Notes under the pieces: model-generated
The model's database searches: none
What the model was told of the DNA's origin: nothing
What the model saw: the letters and a program-made list of their open reading frames with translations, nothing else
Shown: positions 55,599 through 58,791 of the stretch, in pieces
How the letters are laid out: each line of letters begins with the position of its first letter
Position numbering within the stretch: position 1 is the stretch's first letter
Made by a program: the position numbers and the translations under genes
Assembly: GCA_001799695.1 (NCBI GenBank)
Contig: MGTY01000094.1
Span: 1-58,791, forward strand
From: Elusimicrobia bacterium GWA2_69_24
GTDB lineage: Bacteria; Elusimicrobiota; Elusimicrobia; UBA1565
DNA: 58,791 nt
Reading direction: 5' to 3'

Positions 55599-56755
55599 CC
55601 ATGAACGCGGACGCGGGAGTCGTCATGCTGACGCCGAACTTCCACCCCTACGTCGGGGGCGCGGAGAAGCAGGCGCTGGAGCTTTCGAAGGCGCTCGCGG
55701 CGGGCGGTCTGCCCGTCGTCGTGGCGACCCGGCGCCTGCCCGGCCTGCCCGCGGAGGACCGCGTCGCCGGCATCCCGGTCCGCCGCCTGGCCGCGCCGGG
55801 CGGCGGCCTGCTCAACGCGGCTGGCTTCATGCTCTCGGCTTTGTGGTTCCTCCTGCGCCGGCGGGCGGAGTACGGCATCATCCACGTCCATCTGGCCGGC
55901 TCGCCCGCCGTCGCGGCCTGCCTGGCGGGAAGGCTCTTCGGCAAGAAGGTCGTCATCAAGGTGGGGGGCGGGCGCGGCATCGGCGAGATCGCCCTCTCCA
56001 GCCGCACCTGGGCCGGCCGGCTCAAGCTGGGCCTGCTGCGCGCCTTCCGTCCGCAATTCATATCGGTCACCCAGGACCTGGCCGACGAGATGGACGAGCA
56101 CGGGCTCGGGGGGTGCGTGCGCGTCATCCCCAACGGGGTGGACACCGGGCGGTACCGTCCCGCGTCCCCGGAGGAGAAGTCCGGCCTGCGGGCGGAGCTG
56201 GGCTGGCCCGAGGGTCTGATCCTGCTGTACGTCGGGCGCCTGGCCGTGGAGAAGCGGCTGGTCGCGTTCCTGGAGGCATTCTCCCGATCCTGCGCGCAGG
56301 ACCCGGCCGGCAGCCCGCCCGTTTCCATAGTCCTCGTCGGTTCCGGCCCCGAGGAGCCCAATCTCCGGCTGGCGGTCGCGCGCTTCGATCTGGCGGGGAG
56401 GGTGCTCCTGTCGCCGCCCACGGAGCGCATCGAGCGCTGCTACCGCGCCGCCGACGCCTTCATCCTGCCTTCGATCTCGGAAGGGCTCTCCAACGCGCTC
56501 CTGGAGGCCATGGCCTCGGGCCTGCCGGTGCTGGGGACACGCGTGGGCGGGACCCGGGAAGCGGTGTCGGACGGGGTCACCGGGCTGCTCTTCGACCCGC
56601 CCGATGATGGAGCCCTGCTCCGGCACCTGGGCGCGCTGCGCGCGGACCCCGCGCTGTGCTCCCGGCTCGGGGCCGCGGCCCGCGCCCAAGCGCTCGAGCG
56701 CTACTCCCTGGCGGCGGTCGCCGAGCGCACGCGAAAACTCTATAATGAACTCTGA
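55595..56755 (+). CDS. GT4-family glycosyltransferase
   Basis: This 386-residue cytoplasmic glycosyltransferase has an N-terminal acceptor domain (LTPNFHPYVGGAEKQALELS, YGIIHVHLAGSPAVAACLAG) and a C-terminal nucleotide-sugar domain. The latter shows CVRVIPNGVDTGRYRPAS, LLYVGRLAVEKRLVAFLEAF and the E-x7-E signature in PSISEGLSNALLEAMASGLP. It is a retaining GT-B enzyme; donor and acceptor unknown. The ATG at 55595 overlaps the DUF4143 stop, which couples it to that gene even though its function fits the surrounding glycan genes. Confidence 0.92.
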   Translation: MTMNADAGVVMLTPNFHPYVGGAEKQALELSKALAAGGLPVVVATRRLPGLPAEDRVAGIPVRRLAAPGGGLLNAAGFMLSALWFLLRRRAEYGIIHVHLAGSPAVAACLAGRLFGKKVVIKVGGGRGIGEIALSSRTWAGRLKLGLLRAFRPQFISVTQDLADEMDEHGLGGCVRVIPNGVDTGRYRPASPEEKSGLRAELGWPEGLILLYVGRLAVEKRLVAFLEAFSRSCAQDPAGSPPVSIVLVGSGPEEPNLRLAVARFDLAGRVLLSPPTERIERCYRAADAFILPSISEGLSNALLEAMASGLPVLGTRVGGTREAVSDGVTGLLFDPPDDGALLRHLGALRADPALCSRLGAAARAQALERYSLAAVAERTRKLYNEL

Positions 56756-56766
56756 GGCCTGAGCCT

Positions 56767-58683
56767 ATGTGCGGCATCTGCGGCATCGCCTACGACGGAC
56801 CCCAGCGCCCCGACGAAACCCTGCTCCGCCGGGCCAACACGCTCATCACCCACCGGGGGCCCGATGACGAGGGCTATCACATAGACGAGCGGGTCGGCCT
56901 GGCCATGCGCCGCCTCTCCATCATCGACTTGAGTACGGGGCATCAGCCCATCTCCAACCGCGACGGCAGCGTGGTCATCGTCTTCAACGGGGAGATCTAC
57001 AACTTCCAGGAGCTGCGCGCCGGGCTGGAAAAGGACGGCTACCCCTTCAAGACCCGCACCGACACCGAGGTGATTCTCGCCCTTTACGAGAAGCACGGCA
57101 CCGACTGCTTGCGCTTCCTGCGCGGAATGTTCGCCTTCGCGATCTGGGACAAGCCCAAGGGGCGGCTCTTCGCGGCGCGCGACCGGCTGGGCAAGAAGCC
57201 GCTCGTCTACGCGCTCTTCCCCGGCGGGCTCGCCTTCGCTTCCGAACTCCGCTCCCTGCTGGTCTGGCCGGGGATAAAGCCCCAGGTGGACCCCACGGCC
57301 ATCGACCTGTTCCTCTCTTTGCAGTACATCCCCAGCCCGCGCTCCATCTATAAGGGGGTGCAAAAACTCCCGCCTGCGCACTTCTTCGTGTTCGAGGCCG
57401 GGCGCCTGAAGGTCGCGCGCTACTGGGACCTGCCCCTGGGCCGGGGCCCGGTCACCGACGACCCCATCGCGGCCCAGGAGCTGCTGCGCGACAAGCTCCG
57501 CGAGTCGGTCAAGCTGCGCCTCATCTCCGACGTGCCGCTGGGGGCCTTCCTCTCCGGAGGCATCGACTCCTCCATCGTCGTGGCGCTCATGAGCGAGCTC
57601 TCCGATAAACCGGTCAAGACCTTCTCCATCGGCTTCGATCACTCCGAGTTCACGGAGCTGCCTTACGCTAAGGAACTCGCGGAGCGCTACGGCTGCGACC
57701 ACACCGAGTTCGTCGTCACCGCCCGGATGGCGGAGATCCTGCCCAAGTTGGCCTGGCACTACGGGGAGCCTTACGCCGACGCCAGCGCCCTCCCGTCCTT
57801 CTACGTCGCCCGCGAGACGCGGCGCGCCGTCACCGTGGCGCTCAACGGGGACGGCGGCGACGAGAACTTCGCGGGCTACGTCCGCTATTTCGCCATGCGG
57901 GCCGCGCACTACTACGACCTGGTGCCCGGCCCCCTGCGCCGCCTCATCCAGGAGGGCGCCGAGTTCCTGCCCGAGCAGGATGCCCCCTTCAGCTTCCTGT
58001 GGAAGGCCAAGCGCTTCCTGCGCTCCACGGTCTTCACCGACGAGGCCAAGCGCCACCTCAAGATGATCTGCTTCTTCTCCGAGGCGGACAAGGAGGGGCT
58101 CTACGCGCCGGGGATGCTGCGGGAGCTGGAGGCCGCGCGGGCGGGCGGCGCTCCCGCCGAGCGTTTCCTCGCCTCGGCCTTCCACCGCGCCGCGGGTGAG
58201 GATTTCGTCAACCGCATGCTCTACACCGATTTCGTCACCTACCTCCCCGACGACCTCATGGTCAAGATGGACATCGCGAGCATGGCCAACTCGCTGGAGA
58301 CCCGCTCTCCGTTCCTGGACCACGAGTTCGTGGAGCTGGCCTTCAACATGCCCGGCGACTGGAAGCTCAAGGGCCTCATGGGACACAAGTGGATACTCAA
58401 GCAGGCCTTCGCCAAGCAGCTCCCGCAATCCATCCAGAAGCGCGGCAAGATGGGCTTCGGCATCCCCCTCGGCCCCTGGTTCCGCAAGGACTTGAAGAAG
58501 TTCTGGGAGGACCACGTCCTCTCCCCCGAGGCCCTGGCCCGCGGCTACTTCAACCGCACAGCCCTCGAGCGCATGTGGGAGCAGCACCAGACCGGCAAGC
58601 GCGACCACGGCTACCGGCTGTGGGCCCTCCTCATGCTCGAGCTCTGGCACCGCCAGTACCTGCCCGACTTCAAGGGCTTCTAG
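56767..58683 (+). CDS. asnB: Asparagine synthase-type glutamine amidotransferase (polysaccharide-cluster type)
   Basis: This 638-residue enzyme starts with MCGICGIAYDG, giving the class II amidotransferase nucleophile Cys2 after Met removal. The glutaminase domain (1-210) includes LITHRGPDDEGYHIDERVGL and the synthetase domain has the PP-loop PLGAFLSGGIDSSIVVALMS, EPYADASALPSFYVA and ALNGDGGDENFAGYVRY. At about 640 residues it is longer than E. coli AsnB (554) and matches forms found in exopolysaccharide gene clusters, which may amidate sugars rather than aspartate. A TATAAT box at 56741-56746 lies in the end of the previous gene. Confidence 0.9.
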   Translation: MCGICGIAYDGPQRPDETLLRRANTLITHRGPDDEGYHIDERVGLAMRRLSIIDLSTGHQPISNRDGSVVIVFNGEIYNFQELRAGLEKDGYPFKTRTDTEVILALYEKHGTDCLRFLRGMFAFAIWDKPKGRLFAARDRLGKKPLVYALFPGGLAFASELRSLLVWPGIKPQVDPTAIDLFLSLQYIPSPRSIYKGVQKLPPAHFFVFEAGRLKVARYWDLPLGRGPVTDDPIAAQELLRDKLRESVKLRLISDVPLGAFLSGGIDSSIVVALMSELSDKPVKTFSIGFDHSEFTELPYAKELAERYGCDHTEFVVTARMAEILPKLAWHYGEPYADASALPSFYVARETRRAVTVALNGDGGDENFAGYVRYFAMRAAHYYDLVPGPLRRLIQEGAEFLPEQDAPFSFLWKAKRFLRSTVFTDEAKRHLKMICFFSEADKEGLYAPGMLRELEAARAGGAPAERFLASAFHRAAGEDFVNRMLYTDFVTYLPDDLMVKMDIASMANSLETRSPFLDHEFVELAFNMPGDWKLKGLMGHKWILKQAFAKQLPQSIQKRGKMGFGIPLGPWFRKDLKKFWEDHVLSPEALARGYFNRTALERMWEQHQTGKRDHGYRLWALLMLELWHRQYLPDFKGF

Positions 58684-58684
58684 G

Positions 58685-58735
58685 GTAGTGAGTCATAAGT
58701 CTGATTACATTCGTCACCCCGGCGAAGGCCGGGGT
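58685..58735 (+). repeat. 3'-end-associated repeat, copy 2, with hairpin
   Basis: Starting 2 bp after the amidotransferase stop, 36 bp match the reverse complement of 13547-13582 at 33 positions. They lead into the stem ACCCCGGC/GCCGGGGT with a GAAG loop (58716-58735). Lying right after the stop codon, it probably serves as the transcription terminator. Confidence 0.75.
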
Positions 58736-58736
58736 C

Positions 58737-58791
58737 GTGCGCCTGAAAGCGTGTCTGGACAGGGAGGTGCAAGTCCCCCCCAGGTAGACGC
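58737..58791 (+). mobile_element. Possible 5' end of a group II intron (truncated by the window edge)
   Basis: The sequence after the hairpin begins GTGCGCC, the usual 5' boundary of bacterial group II introns (GUGYG). It continues with GTGTCTGGACAGG and GGAGGTGCAAGTCC, phrases like those at the start of intron domain I. Insertion directly after a terminator-type hairpin is typical of class C introns. Only 55 bp are visible, so this is tentative. Confidence 0.4.

Overview
The window is high-GC DNA packed with coding sequence from a diderm (Gram-negative) bacterium. It carries lipid A genes (lpxA, B, C, D, I), an outer-membrane assembly block (bamA, ompH/skp-like), an MsbA-type exporter and the type IV pilus assembly operon pilMNOPQ. 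Gene content, very strong translational coupling (most neighbours overlap as ATGA) and long Ala/Pro-rich leaders and linkers resemble Elusimicrobiota-type genomes. That placement is an inference from style, not a marker-gene result.

Layout. 1-3515 (minus): coaD heads an operon with a HAMP-like membrane protein, a small secreted protein, an ECF sigma factor and an anti-sigma factor with a PrcB-like C-terminus that runs off the left edge. 3633-5821 (plus): an exported nucleotidyltransferase-like protein, a DUF350 membrane protein and a 55-codon remnant of a PilC/GspF platform protein. 5835-12563 (minus): secreted proteins around metH. 12603-21266: a YgjP-like metallopeptidase, a sulfatase-superfamily membrane enzyme, recG, rpmB and two tandem polytopic GT-C-like proteins. 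21274-34943 (minus): one long envelope operon, bamA-ompH-lpxD-lpxC-fabZ-lpxA-lpxI-oxidoreductase-lpxB-msbA-rel-cNMP-binding protein. 35028-35564: a GNAT gene. 35618-41654 (minus): a six-gene coupled operon (HAD, NTP transferase, ATP-grasp, class III aminotransferase, Gfo/Idh oxidoreductase, cytidylyltransferase-like/CDP-alcohol phosphotransferase fusion). It looks like an undescribed pathway for a polar head group or phosphodiester compound. 41724-46857 (plus): pilMNOPQ behind a promoter and an intrinsic terminator (attenuator-like leader). 46866-58683 (plus): a surface-polysaccharide block with a Wzy/O-antigen-ligase-like protein, two YfhO-like proteins, a UPF0104 flippase-like protein, a methyltransferase, a DUF4143 ATPase with its own operator-like dyads, a GT4 glycosyltransferase and an asparagine-synthase-type amidotransferase. 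The right edge has a repeat hairpin followed by what looks like the 5' end of a group II intron.

The most notable non-gene signals are: (i) a GC-rich palindromic element of about 50-65 bp, present in four places inside three genes and read through in frame in both orientations; (ii) a recurrent extended -10 promoter (TGnTAnnnT type) only 6-10 nt before the start codon of first-in-operon genes, suggesting widespread leaderless mRNAs; (iii) the attenuator-like leader of pilM; (iv) a repeat lying directly after two stop codons about 45 kb apart in inverted orientation.

All functional names rest on reading motifs and family resemblance by eye; no database search was run.
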